NCBI GenBank assembly: GCA_039566865.1
Contig: CM076943.1
Span: 9,720,001-9,784,000 of the forward strand
Source of the DNA: Aurelia coerulea
Taxonomy: Eukaryota > Cnidaria > Scyphozoa > Semaeostomeae > Ulmaridae
Length of the DNA: 64,000 nucleotides
Reading direction: 5' to 3'
A program made the position numbers and the translations under genes. The notes below the pieces were generated by a model, which was not told where the DNA came from, did not search any database, and saw only the letters and a program-made list of their open reading frames with translations. Of this stretch, positions 23,200 to 35,328 are shown piece after piece. Numbering within the stretch: position 1 is the stretch's first letter; each line of letters begins with the position of its first letter.

Positions 23200-25260
23200 A
23201 AGCAACGATGTTCACAAATCACAGCGTAAATGTTTCCCGGGATCAAGAAATCATTTTTGAAGCAATAGATGACATAATGTCGTTGGCGTCATGCACATTT
23301 ATCAGCGAAAATGCTGAAACAAGTGAAGACATTCACGAATCACAGCGCAATTAAAAAATGTTTCCAGTGATCAGGAAATCATTCCAGAATGATTAGATGA
23401 TATACAGTCGCTGGTGTTTTGATATGGATGCACAATCATCAGTCAGACTGCTAAAACAAGTGAAGATATTCACGAATCACAATGCAGAGAAATGATGTTT
23501 CCCGCGATCAAGAAATCAATTTAGGATGATTAGCGGCTAACGTCTTGATACAGATGAACACTCATCACTAACGCAAGTGATGATAATCACAAATCAATGC
23601 CAAATAAACCATATTTGCCGTAACCATGAAATAATTTCAGAGTGATAACGCTATCTGATTTCTTGAGATTTGTTGTCTGGTGTCTGAGCCACTCTTTGTT
23701 TGGATGCAAGCCCAAGCAACATATGTAAACAAAGTTGACCGCAATCAAGAAATCATTTCACTTCGTTAGACGATATGGTGTTGGCTTCTTGTTAATATTT
23801 AGTTCGAGGAATCAGCTGCACTAAAAGTCTAGATACACTTGTAAACAACAATGTTTCTTTTGATTATGAATGATTTTAAGACGATACATAGTGGTTGGCT
23901 GCTTGATATCAACCAGCATGGGGAATCGGAATCACTTATCATCTGAATCCACATAAATGAACGAGACGGCCTGTTGAATATTGAGTTGAATATTCAATTA
24001 ATGATAGTCTCTTGAAGAGTTCTTAATAATTCCTTCTTTGCTACAAAGCACAACTGACTAAAAGAGAGAATCAAGTAACGTTGACAGCTCTATAAATCAG
24101 AGTAATGATCAAAGTAAACAATTGGAACGTGATTTATCATAAACAAAGAATCACATCGCTTGATTAACTGATCAAAAACAGCTTCTTTCTTCAGCAACGC
24201 AAGCTTGAATACCCCCAGCAAACTGCCTGCAAGTGATTAATCGCTAAAGAGACAGCTTTGCTCAGCAATGCCGAAATTTATAAATGCAACCAACTATTGA
24301 TTTGAACAATTGCAACACGATTTATATTTTCCATAGAAAAATTTCACTTGCTGCACTGCGGCTGCTTTTTCCAGCATCGCCTCGCTAAAAAATAATGATC
24401 ACAATCACGAAAAAAGGGTCACTTGCAAAACATTCACAATGTTTACTAATTAGAACAGAGCAGCTTCCTCATGGTCGTAATGATTCACTTTCATCTAGGA
24501 ATCATCTCGAGCGACTGTAATGTGTAGAGTTGGTCGTTTTCCTTATCAAGAAGAATGGCAGCACCAAATGATAGCATGTATACATTCACAAAAAAGTCAG
24601 CTAGTTAGAAAATAGCGATGCTCGTGAATCAGAGCCTCGTCGTCTTGGATGATTCAACATCAATGTGAGTGGCTGCAAAAATCTCGAGCCTGGGCCTTTC
24701 CAAGTAAACCTGTCTCACTGGCACAGAGTACGCTCACGATTATGAAATGTGCAGTTGATGAAACATCAGCGATGATTGTGCATCATAGCTTCATCGTGTT
24801 CACAATGATTGCACTACAGACCCAAAGAGGTTACTTCTTCCAGCATGTAGAATCACCTCGCCAACAAATTATGTTCACAATGATTTCACTACAGACCCAA
24901 AGAGGTTACTTCTTCCAGCATGTAGAATCACCTCGCCGACAAATTATGTTCACAATGATTTCACTACAGACCCAAAGAGGTTACTTCTTCCAGCATGTAG
25001 AATCACCTCGCCAACAAATTATGTTCACAATCACCAAGAGCAAACCAACTTCATCATGTTTGTAATGATTTGATTTCAGATCCAAAGTAGCCGCTCCTTC
25101 CAGCATAGAATCACCTCGCCTGTTCACGATCACAAAAAGGGCAGCTCGTGAAACGTTCGCAATGTTTACAAATCAGAACGGAACATTTCCATCATGTTTG
25201 CAATGATTTTACTTCATGAAGGAATCGGCTCGAGCGATCGTAACATCTGCAGCTATTTGA
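23200..25260. repeat. Degenerate tandem repeats upstream of ITPR
   Basis: Blocks with GATCAAGAAATCA recur about every 130-240 bases (23,240; 23,370; 23,505; 23,743), each followed by GAT-rich sequence and ACGAATCACA-like runs, so the region looks like an old tandem array with period near 130 bp that continues in weaker form to about 25,260. It occupies the 2 kb immediately 5' of the ITPR start codon, where the promoter and 5' UTR exons would be expected. No promoter element can be named with confidence. Confidence 0.6.
24797..25021 (+). repeat. 75-bp unit repeated exactly three times
   Basis: The unit beginning TGTTCACAATGATT recurs at 24,797, 24,872 and 24,947 (period 75), with CAGACCCAAAGAGGTTACTT in each copy and very few differences. 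Because 75 is divisible by 3 the copies stay open in one frame (QTQRGYFFQHVESPR per unit) inside a 138-codon reading frame (24,649-25,065). I read this as a recent local amplification within the older array, not as a gene. Confidence 0.85.
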
Positions 25261-25722
25261 ACTTAATCTTGAGAGTAAAGCGACAATTTCATCAACTTAA
25301 TTGAACCGCGTTAGAGCAGAGTAAACTAAGTCATAGCCTAAAACGTCGGGCCTTTTCTATTGAATTTCCCGGGGGAAGAATTTGGTGTATAAGAGTAAGG
25401 ATACATGAATATTTGATGAGCGGCTGCAAAGATGAAAAGAAAAAGTTTTGCTTCAGTATAGAAGTAAAGACGTACGTCTGCAGGTGGTTTGAAAATAAAG
25501 AAATGATTTGAATTTACTAACATCACTTTAAATGCTATTGCAATATGCTGAAATGGTAATTTTACTGAACAGCAGTCTATGTTTCAGAATTCAGCATGTT
25601 ACTTTGTTGCCAAAGTAACTTTTGCACCATTGGGTGTATCCTATGTGTCGAATCCAAGGAAATGATTTGAATTTATTAACATCGCTTGAATACTATTGCA
25701 ATATGTTGAAATCGTAATCTTA

Positions 25723-26266
25723 GGGGCCAGTCATTTATAACTCTGGGTACTGGGGCGGGTTAGAATTGGTTGGCGTATGAAAACTATTCCAAGGAAAATT
25801 GGGGGTATGAAACTTTTCTGGAAATTTTAGAGGGGGTATGAAACCCCATCATGGTAGATTCTTTAGAAAATTATATTTCAATGACGCAAAAAGGCCTATG
25901 GAATACCATATCTTCGCACAACTGCAACTCTAGCTACCTTCTTAATAACAGCCTTCAAATCATCCATTGTACCCCATCATATTTGTATAAAATTCCAGCT
26001 CACTGGCCTTCCATGTTAGCACTTCATTAAGTTAAAATGGCATTGCCTTTCCTATTTTTTATCTCGTTTACAAAATCAAAACTTCTGTGATGTGGTTATC
26101 TGAAAATAGTTTGATAGATGGCCAGTGGTAGGGTATGAAATTTTTTTCTAATTTTCCAATGGGGCTCGAAATTCTTTTAGAGAAAATTGCAAGGGGTATA
26201 AAAAATTTTAGCTAGTTTAGCAATTCTAACCCGCCCCGGTACCCAGAGTTATAAATGACTAACCCC
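25723..26266. mobile_element. PIF/Harbinger-like MITE, 544 bp
   Basis: 46-bp terminal inverted repeats with few mismatches, starting GGGGCCAGTCATTTATAACT, flanked by the 3-bp repeat TTA (25,720-25,722; 26,267-26,269). A TTA duplication with G-rich ends fits PIF/Harbinger. The interior has paired GGGGGTATGAAA-type blocks. No coding capacity. Confidence 0.83.
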
Positions 26267-26595
26267 TTACTGAATAGGAGTCTGTCTTTCAAAATTCAAC
26301 ATGCAGTTTGCTGTCAAAGTAATTTTTCTCCAGGGTGTGTCCAAAGTGTCTTATCATCTATGAAGTGTTAGTACTAGAAATTATTTGAAGTTATTCATAT
26401 TGCTTTAAAGGGAATGTAAGCATATACAAGCCTTTTATAAAAATAACCTCACAAAGACAATAGGCCGATAAACGTGCGCCACCATATTTGGGGAACTGAT
26501 CTACGTCAACAGGATAACCTGATATCTGATAGGCTAGAATTTGACCGCAAGTAGCTTGAGCCACTTTTTTATGCTTACATTATCTTTCAATACTA

Positions 26596-27463
26596 CCGGG
26601 TGAGTAAAAAAAAGGCCCGGAGTTTGACAGGCTACTGCTCCCTGAATATGTAAGCAATGATATTTTGCAATATCTATTTGAAAAGCTAACATGTTCAATA
26701 ACTTTTACAATTTTTCCTGGCTGAAATCGGTCGCTCCGTTAGGATTTTATGAGGGATTTTCTAAAAAATATCGCTTCGGGAAACTTTGAAAAATGTGCTA
26801 AAATCATGAGCAAATTTCCCTATGTGTTTACCTTACAGCAATGACTTGAGAACATTTTAGCACGTGCTATCCTCTTGTGGGAATGAAAATGTCTTCCCAC
26901 TGGTGTGAATAACTTATTCAGGGGGGTTCAATTCTCTCAAGAGGACAAAATGCATGAATGCATGTGAGTGTCATTATTCCTTGGAAGAAAAACAAAGGGA
27001 CATGTTTTTGGTCATTTTCTTTCATTTTTGCAGGTTTTCGAAAAGGGCTTTCTGTAGAAAATCTCTCATATCGACGGGAAGGAATGGCCGATTAAAGCCG
27101 CGTAAATTGCTGAACCTAACTGGACATATCGGGAATAAAACAAGACAGTTTTCAATATCATAAAATGATTAAATATGAAATATGAAATATAAGAAAGCAC
27201 GTGCTAAAACGTGTTCAAGTCATGGCTGTAACGTAGAAATATTAGGGAAATTTGCTCATGATTTTGGCACTTCTTTTAAGACTTCTCGAAGGGACTTTCT
27301 CGAGAAATCCCTTGTACAATCTGAACGGAGTGACCGATTTCAGTCAGGACAAGTTCTAATGATAATTGAACATGTTGGCTATTCAATCAGATCCTGCAAA
27401 ATGTTATTGCTCTTGCTTCTAGCATGTCTTTCGCACGGCATGCATTATTTCTGACTCACCCGG
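26596..27463. mobile_element. TA-flanked foldback element (CCGGGTGAGT), 868 bp
   Basis: Starts CCGGGTGAGTAAAAAAAAGG and ends CTGACTCACCCGG, with TA on both sides. Arms are mutually inverted over several hundred bases; the interior matches the 405-bp element at 52,052-52,456 (CTGCTCCCTGAATAT in both). Non-coding. Confidence 0.87.
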
Positions 27464-27469
27464 TAGCTA

Positions 27470-28040
27470 TGTGGCTACAAATATCATGTTTTGTAAAATA
27501 TCACTGCTTAAAGTAAGGTTTGTCATGCCGTAATTTCATCGTTTGTTTTCTGGAAGAACAAAACAACTAAAACTTGTTGAGAACATTTGATTCTTGACAC
27601 AAATACACGAAACGAAAATTCAAAGATTGGCAACTGAATCAAATCTAGTTGATTTTTTATAAGGAGCCAATTTTCCTTATTCACCCGGGAAATAACGTAC
27701 AACACTTCTGAATCAAAAATGATCGTACAAAGCAAATACAGACAGTCCACAAAATTAGTCAACCGAGCCATGCGTAACTTCAACAAGATTGAAACGATTG
27801 GTAAACTTATGATGAGAAATTGAACTTCGCAAACTGTAAATTATTAATCTCAAATTAGCGAAATGGTTTGAACGATTGAAAGCATACTCGTTTGAAACAG
27901 TTACGGCGCAGATTTACAATTCAAAGGAAATCTACTAATATTAGTTCACTCCCAAACAAATGGCAAAGTTATCCAGCAGGGCTGTTCCATCTCTGATTGA
28001 CTTCAGAGGCAAGAAGTATCCAAATTTTCGCGTTATGCTC
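27470..28040. other. Intergenic spacer
   Basis: AT-rich, unique. An open frame of 87 codons on the minus strand (27,786-27,523) has no recognisable motif and is not called a gene. Confidence 0.45.
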
Positions 28041-28044
28041 TAAA

Positions 28045-28440
28045 TTAACGCGATGCCCAGTTAAGGGAATCGACATAGCTATATCGACCAGCCATAAGCG
28101 TACGAGCCCCCCAACTTTAGAAAAATTATCGAAAATGAGCCCCAACAGGGCAAAAAATGCCCTCAGTCGGGCATAAAATATGCTAAACAATGGACTTTGT
28201 GTTGCGCAGCCCCCCTATATTTTCTTCCCATACGCTTATGCGACTAGCCGTTATAAATATGCTAAAGAAACGCCCATACAACCACTGTTTCTTTAGCTAC
28301 ACAATGAAACCAATGATCTTTGATGAAACGGCGAGTGTCAGACCTACAGGGTTACCGAATCAACAGATTACATTTTTAACTTGGTCCAGGCCAGCTTTTA
28401 AGTACCAAAACCAGAACCAGTTACTTCTTTCTATAGCCTT
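28045..28440. mobile_element. Older repeat, copy 1 (host of the 28,093 MITE)
   Basis: Sequence AAGGGAATCGACATAGCTAT and, after the inserted MITE, GCTAAAGAAACGCCCA...CTGTTTCTTTA.C...ACACAATGAAACC matches 31,420-31,999. That second copy ends in AACTATGTCGATTCCCTT, the inverse of its start, so the repeat is itself an inverted-repeat element. Copy 1 is interrupted by a 148-bp hAT-like MITE. Confidence 0.65.
28093..28240. mobile_element. hAT-like MITE, 148 bp
   Basis: Perfect 10-bp ends CATAAGCGTA / TACGCTTATG, flanked by CGACCAGC (28,085-28,092) and CGACTAGC (28,241-28,248), an 8-bp duplication with one change. Interior GAGCCCCCCAAC and GCAGCCCCCC resemble the MITE at 42,503-42,680. Confidence 0.85.
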
Positions 28441-28525
28441 AGAAGTATTTCCAAAATTGAGATCACCAGTTGTTTTTACTATAAATACGTCGCCACATGC
28501 TTCACTGTTATCAAAATCCATTATA

Positions 28526-28703
28526 CCGGGTGAGTCACGAAAAAGCTCCCACACTTTCGAAAATTCACGGCATCAAGAGTACTTGACGTAGTTGAATCAT
28601 TCAAATTCTAGTTAAAAACCGAATGATCAAAGCATTTTTTAAATTTTTTCAGAACTTTTTCTGGGAACTTTTGAAAGCAGGAACTTTTTTCTGGTTCGCT
28701 CGT
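28526..28703. mobile_element. TA-flanked element (CCGGGTGAGTCAC), 178 bp
   Basis: Starts CCGGGTGAGTCACGAAAAAG after TA. The right end TTTTTTCTGGTTCGCTCGT before TA is a diverged partner. The interior GAATCATTCAAATTCTAGTT is shared with 33,568-34,195, of which it looks like an internally deleted relative. Confidence 0.7.
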
Positions 28704-28709
28704 TAAAGG

Positions 28710-31430
28710 AATATTTAAAAAATCGAGTGCGTCGTTTTAACTTGGGTTTAAATCGGACAGTTCGTCGACAATATGTTTGCAGTAAAAACAATTTAATTTC
28801 CATATAAAGGATTTATAAATCTTATACCATAAAGCTGTCGATTACGCGCTGTATTGCCTAAGGATAAATGAATTTGACCTGTGATTTGACTGACCGATTG
28901 CAAACTTCTGAATGCGCAATTAGGCTGATCCAACATTGGATTTAATTCTTAATTCCAAACTACCTAAACTGAATACCTAAATCTAGCAGGATTAGTAGAA
29001 TGATCAATTGAGGTCAACTAGACTTAAAGTTTATTATCTATCTGTTGCATAATGGATAAACCAAATTAACTTTATAATATACCTCCTACTTGGAATTCAT
29101 ATTTGCTGCGAAGAATGATCCTTTCTCAAATCGTTATGATACACAACATGGCGAGGCGACATACACTTCCAAAAATCAAACTCATAAGCAGCATTTTTTA
29201 GTAAGTTTCTAAACTATCTGGTGTTCCAAAAATGATTTGTAGGTGTTTTTAATGGAATGTGCCAGGTGGTTGTTATAAACGTAGGGCGTTTAACAAGCTA
29301 CATTATGGCGAAAAACAATTGATTTGTGCTTGTTGAGGCTTCATCATGTAGAAGATTAAATTTGTTATAGAAATTTAATATGTTACAAGAGTCGATATAG
29401 CCATCTTAGGGAAGGGGCATCCATCTACAAGAACTCTGTTTCCTAACAATGGCAATATTAGTCCTCTAGGGATGTAAAACAAATAACAACATTGGTTACT
29501 TTCGTGCTCTAACGCAATGAATGCTTTTTGAAGGCCTATAAGAATCATAAATTAAAATATGATTTCACTTCAGACTTCAACCAAACAAAATTCAGCCTTT
29601 TTTCTATGCGCTGAATGTTTTAAAGAAACAAATGTGCAAAGTAAAATTGCATCAATGAATTTATCAGTGAAGCATCCCACATTTTTGATCTGTTAGGAAT
29701 AGGTGAAACACGACAAATAAGTTGCAAAATATTGTTGAGAGCTGAAATCAAACTAGTTTTTGGGTTCAATATTTCTGAATAAGCTTAGAATACTGTAAAA
29801 ACTTGCTGTAAAACATTACACATACATGAACCACATGGACATCAACCATTTGGCATAAAGACATGGTATAGAAATATCTGACATGTTTGTTCTGGCACAA
29901 ATCTCCTCAAAGCATTGCACTCTGATTTTCTGTTTGCGGGAAATATCTCTTATATTCTATTGCATTCTCAAATCTAATTGAAGCTACAACGCTCTCTCCT
30001 CAAAGAAAGAAACTCTAACTATTGCTGCAGTTGTCTGGATCATGAACAAAATAATCTAAATTTTACCACGCCAAAACGCTTCTTTTTCTTCAGAAGTATG
30101 ATGTTGTTATTGTATATTCTTAAAGACTTTATAATATCAACAAGTACATGAGGAAATAACAAAATTGAATACATACTATGGAAACAGATCCCTGACATTG
30201 TTTGGAGGACTTATCACACAAGGGCAAGACTCATCGTTTGAAGCAATCAGATCCATTTGAAGGGTAGAAAGGATCACAAGGCCAAACCCTTTCTACATAG
30301 TTACATGAAAAGCAAAATCATCTCCGCACAATAATCTAAAAAATTTACTTGCTCAGTAGCACTAATACAAAACATAATCCTAGATTTCCTCCAGAAACAA
30401 CAAATGACTGCTCCTTGTTGACACAAGAGGTGTGTTTGATATTTACACTTAAACAATCAAAACAAAAGAGGTACAGAGCACTTAATCCATGTGCAGTGAT
30501 TAGTCTGGTTATTATCGATAAAAGAAGGTTGTAATGTTAGCTGTCATCTAATAAACATTAAACATCAATTTGCTTTGGCTAACTGTGATCTTGATAGACT
30601 GCAGATAAAGTTTATAACCAAAATCACACAGCCTATGATAACTGGTTTTGTTTCATATGCAGCCAAACACATAAGGGTTGGATCATTATGCTGTGCATTG
30701 ACAAGATGAAAGAAAGAATTAAGATTGAAGAAAAATGACTGTGTTCGCTTATCCAATTTCATACAACAACAGACACAAAAATCCACATAACTTCTCCCAG
30801 AACCGAAACAGGTATAGTGTACTGGAATATTACTGCGAATTGGATTCTTCATATCATAAATTCTTATTTTGCCCATTCCGAAATATTATGAATTTGTGGA
30901 TTTAAATGTGACATACACAGCAATGTTGCTCTGTGATGTTTGAGATTGAAATTTCAAAAGTTTCTAATCTGAGGCTCTATGTGCGAACATTTGACAAGCA
31001 GCAAGCAACCTTCTTTCAGAAACATAATTATCGAATCTCCCCTTCTTGTTTCATGAATTTTTTATTTGCGTTCGCATGTTCATCAACATGATACCAGGCA
31101 AGCATTTTCTGACACGTAAAAACAAACTCTGCAATATGGCTGGAAATATGTCAGGTATGCAGGTGCAAAATCTTGGAGCAGCCTTCCTACCTCAATCAAA
31201 CATAACATAATTCACAAAGATAATATAATTCATAGAAACAAAAATTTGCAAAATGATATATAAGAAAATTTTTAAGAATAAAATTATGTGAATTATATTC
31301 TAGGAAACATTGTGGAAATAAACTTCTGTGAACTTCATACTCTAGGAAATTTCATGGAATAAACTTCACAAATTTGGTCAAAACACAAGAGTTTCTTCCC
31401 GTGAAAGCTTCTTCCCTTACAGGGAATAGA
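28710..31430. other. Quiet intergenic stretch
   Basis: 2.7 kb with no transposon ends, tandem repeat or recognisable exon. Open frames up to 103 codons (30,876-30,565, minus strand) have no motif or splice support. It is conspicuously free of the repeats that fill the rest of the window. Confidence 0.45.
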
Positions 31431-31999
31431 CATACTCTCAAGTACCGAATAAATGGGGGAGGGGGGAGTGAGAATAATGGGGGGGTTGGAAATGGTTCAA
31501 AATAATAATAATCGGGGGGTTGGAACAATCGGGGGGTTGGAAAAATTGAGAATAGTCGTTTTCGTTTTCTTAGTAAAACACGTATCTTTTTTATATTAGT
31601 CATGTTACTAATACATTGTACTTAGTGATGTTACTGATACAGACAAACACAGGAGAATAAAGTTAATAAATACAGTAAGTACATTTGCTTAGCAGGAATT
31701 ATTAAAAGAATTATGTTCACTAGTATTTATATTTTCCAAGAATTAATAAAAGGGGGGGTTGGAATAAAAGTTGGAATAAAAGGGGGGATTTTTCAAAAAT
31801 TAATAAGCGGGGGGGGACGATTATTTGGTACTTGAGAGTAGCTATATCTCGTAGCAGCTATAAATAGGCTAAAGAAACGCCCACAAAACCATTGTTTCTT
31901 TACCTAGACACAATGAAACCGGATGCATCAAAGTAGTCGAGTACAATAGATTATATTTCTGACCTGGCCCGGGCCAGCTTTCAACTATGTCGATTCCCT
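31420..31999. mobile_element. Older repeat, copy 2 (host of the 31,435 element)
   Basis: Ends CAGGGAATAGACATA and AACTATGTCGATTCCCTT are inverted. Interior GGCTAAAGAAACGCCCACAA and ACACAATGAAACCGG matches 28,250-28,330. A TA-flanked element sits inside it, 14 bp from the left end. See 28,045-28,440 for the other copy. Confidence 0.65.
31435..31838. mobile_element. TA-flanked G-rich MITE, 404 bp
   Basis: Ends CTCTCAAGTACCGAATAA and TTATTTGGTACTTGAGAG, flanked by TA. The interior holds repeated GGGGGGTTGGAA blocks. Inserted in the repeat at 31,420-31,999; the copy at 28,045 shows the uninterrupted site. Confidence 0.85.
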
Positions 32000-32009
32000 T
32001 CAAAGTTTT

Positions 32010-33055
32010 ACCTTGCAGTGCTTTCATAACTTAACATCAATCGATTCTTGAGAATTCTTATGAATATAAAGAAAAAATGGCCTATTGCAGTATTAAACAG
32101 TACATGCACAGTACAAGTGGAGCTTAGCCTTTCAAAATTTGCAACATTTCTTTGAAAATTCATAAAGATGTTTTATAAATTCTTGAGAATACCTTTGAAA
32201 GATACTGTTGTTACAAAAGAACTGTACTGTATAAGCACAGGTGCCTTCAACCTACTGTATATATGAATATATGTGTTTCAAATAGCAACATAATCATTTT
32301 CGTTAAGACTTTATTTGCTAATTTCACCACAGCTGTTCTGGACTTGAATTGAAAGTTTCATGCAATTATTACATGAATGGATCAAGTAAACAATTGGCAG
32401 AGCAGAAACTGTGTAAAATGATGTCATTGAGCAATCTGATATAAGGATAAGTGTTTGGATATACAAGCTTTTTGAAATGATAAATCAGTTAAATGAGTAT
32501 AAGGCCCAAGGAATAAAATATCAAGTGTTGCCTAATTTTGGGATCTGTTGTAGGGAGTTGGGAGGCTCAGAGTTATGAATTTTAGCGCATGTACTTCTGC
32601 TCTGTCTATACCAGTCCATAACACTTGAAAAGAAATGGTTCCAAACAAAAATGAAACTGTGTCAGTGATAATCAATTTGTCCTTCCATCCAAAAGCAGTT
32701 TTTGAGAACAATACAGTGGCCAGGGTGTACTCTCTTATAAACTCCATATGTTGAAGGTTATGCCAAACTTCATAACAAAGTCATTTACACATACATTTTT
32801 TATAAGAAACCGCTTATAACAAATGGTAGGCTCAATTTTTCAAAAGGTAAGAAACAACCCTACCTGAATTTTAAAAGTTTCTATTAGAGCTTTACACCAA
32901 TATATAATAATAAAGGGTTTAGCCACTTCCAAATTTGGAAGCAATTTGGCAATCATTGACTGTTACAGTGTCACTGTTGCAGTTGACCTTTCATCAAAAG
33001 TCACTTTTTGCATCTATTTTCTTGAGGCAATCAGACAGGAATTGACATTTGCTTA
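32010..33055. other. Intergenic spacer
   Basis: AT-rich unique sequence; a 71-codon minus-strand frame at 32,747-32,532 has no recognisable motif. Confidence 0.45.
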
Positions 33056-33059
33056 TTTT

Positions 33060-34460
33060 GCTTGCTGATATGGTTCTTTCTAGTATCGAAGGCACTTTTC
33101 AGCCTTTGATCTTGTTTGTGTGAGAGGTCAAAATCTTACAGGGGTGATCGTTCTCTCTCCGGATGACAAGTGCTATCCATTGTTTCTGTTGCTTTTCATA
33201 GTAGGTGGCTATATTGCCTGTGTTCGTTATTTCGTATAGTTTTTCGTTTGTTATTCTATATGACCAATCTACTGTATCTCTCTAGTATCTTCATCGTTAT
33301 AATTACAATTTCCCTGCTTTCTTTTAAATCCATTCCATATCATGCTTCGTAGAAATTTATTGTAAGTTACATTCAGTTTCAAAAGTTCTGCTTGTGTTGG
33401 TCGCCATGCATGGCACCCATAAGTAAGCCTGCTGCGTACAAATCCATTAAAAAATGTTAAGCGTGTTCGCAATGTGATGTTCTTATTTGTCAGTATTCCA
33501 CGATTTTCAGCCAAAGGGCATTTTGCAGAGTTAATTCGGTGATCGAGTTCTGTTTTACCAATGTGTACCAGGTGAGCCAGAAAAAAGTTCCCCACTTTCT
33601 AAAATGTGTAGCACCACAAGTACTTCGTGGATTTGAATGATTCAAATTCTAGTTGAAAGCCAAAAGATCGAAGTATTTGTGTGATTTTTCTTGTCTTCTT
33701 ACGAGCACTGCAAATATAGGTAAATTCAACTTTACAAAAATTTCATGGCTGCAAAATGACAGAAAAGGGCCTAAAACACTTGATCAAATCGTTAGGACTC
33801 TCCTCACACAGAACAATATGCACATGCGTTTCACTTCTCTCAAGAGTTACAAGAAATAGATTCACAAACAGATACTAAAGATTTTCAATCCCATGGCAAT
33901 AGATGTGCAGACGATATCTCTTACCCATGAGAAATTGTATTTTCTCTGTTGTTCTGAGTGAGGAGTCCTTTATGATTTGATCAAGCATTTTAGGCCTCTT
34001 TCAGTCATTTTGCAACCATCAAGTTTTTGTAAGCTTGAATTTACCAAGTTTTCCAATGCTCCTAAGAACGTGAGAAAAATCACAAAAATACTTTGATCTT
34101 TTGGCTGTCAAGCAAATATTGATTCATTCCAATCCATTTAGTATTCTTTATGCTATGAATTTTCAAAAGTGGGAACTTTTTTCTGGCTCACTCAGTATGA
34201 AATTGGCAGTATTCCATACCCCAAAATGTTTGAAGGTCCTTGTGTTATTTAATAGGATTTTATTTATAGTAATTATACTCTTGGGGTAGTCACCTGCTTC
34301 CTCTGCGTTCCAATTCCAAATCACTATTTCTGTTTTCTCAATATTTATTTCAAGTCCAAATTATGCCAAGAAAATGTTGGTAGTATGGCACAGAGAAATC
34401 CTAGAAATTTGTCTTTATAAGGATGTCCCCCAGCTCACTTACCCATGATGTGAACAAGTA
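33060..34460 (-). pseudogene. Non-LTR retrotransposon RT fragment, cut by a MITE
   Basis: On the minus strand, 34,400-34,200 codes INIEKTEIVIWNW and later TFKHFGVW, matching the G..IN..KT......Y/FLG region of LINE reverse transcriptase. After the MITE at 33,568-34,195 the same protein resumes (HIGKTELDHRINSAK, TRLTFFNGFVRSRLTYGCHAW, FLRSMIWNGFKRK), the RT thumb region with the conserved V.S.L.YG...W. Stops and frameshifts lie on both sides, so it is dead. Confidence 0.8.
33568..34195. mobile_element. TA-flanked foldback element inside a LINE, 628 bp
   Basis: Starts CCAGGTGAGCCAGAAAAAAG, ends CTTTTTTCTGGCTCACTCAG, with TA on both sides (33,566-33,567; 34,196-34,197). Arms carry CAAATTCTAGTTGAAAGCC and its inverse. 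It splits a reverse transcriptase reading frame, so it is younger than the LINE. Confidence 0.88.
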
Positions 34461-34602
34461 AAACTTGCTATGTTGCTTTAAATCATTACATAGTGCGTCA
34501 TTTACAAAAATGCCACGCACAACAGTTTGCCTGCAAAAATTGCAATGACCCAAGAATGATGTGATGTCCTTGCCACTGCCCTTTGTTTCACCTACTGTCC
34601 AG

Positions 34603-34887
34603 ACAAAGCAGTATTCGCAATATTCGCTTCAGGTAACATGTCTTCATATTTGGATTATTCCATATGTCAACCTATTCGGTTTCTTTGACTGATCATTTGC
34701 ATTGCAATTCGTTGACCAGTCATACTATCGGAATAATCAATCTATTTGACTAGTCATTCATTTCAATCCGAATAAGTGTACTTCAGACTATTCGGTTGGC
34801 AGTGAATAATCGTTTCACTTCACTGCGATATTCGAATAGTGATCAGATAACCGAATAGCGATTATTCGACCTTCGGTGGACAGGCCT
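34603..34887. mobile_element. Probable MITE rich in ATTCG repeats
   Basis: Ends CTGTCCAGAC and GGTGGACAG are imperfect inverted copies. The interior is crowded with ATTCGG / CCGAATA and GACT.GTCA blocks in both orientations. Flanks share CCTA. Boundaries uncertain. Confidence 0.55.
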
Positions 34888-35328
34888 AATTAAGGTGGAT
34901 GCAGGCACACAATAAACTAGTGTGCCTCTTGTGGTTTGTCTTACAAATTTATATGCAAAGCAAAAGGATAATCAGTTCGTTTCTGTAAGCTACAATCCTG
35001 GTTGATCCTGGTGACAGGGAGAACCTATCAACTTCTTCTTTTTTCGGTAAAGGGTCTTCTGGGGTAAAATGGGTGGCGTTGTTTGCTGAAGTGAACGCTA
35101 AATTCAACAAAAACAGGGCCTAAAATAGCCATTGGTTTTTCTCGCGCCTTCTCTATCATAAACAGGGTAAAGCCCAAAGGAAGCAACCATCAAAAACGAG
35201 AAAGTACAAATTATAGCATAACTTACGATCTGCTCAGTAGGTATTTACATTTGCATCAAAATGTTCATTTCTCTTCAGCTGTCATGTGTTACACTTTCAT
35301 TTCTTCTCCTCTTTGCGGAACTGTTTAC

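Noticed and set aside
24649..25065. 138-codon frame with three identical 25-residue units.
   Set aside because: Explained by a 75-bp tandem triplication in non-coding repeats; flanking residues show no protein character.
28360..28554. Minus-strand 64-codon frame with FDNSEACGDVFIVKTTGD.
   Set aside because: Looks partly protein-like but overlaps two repeats, and no splice partner or homologous motif was found.
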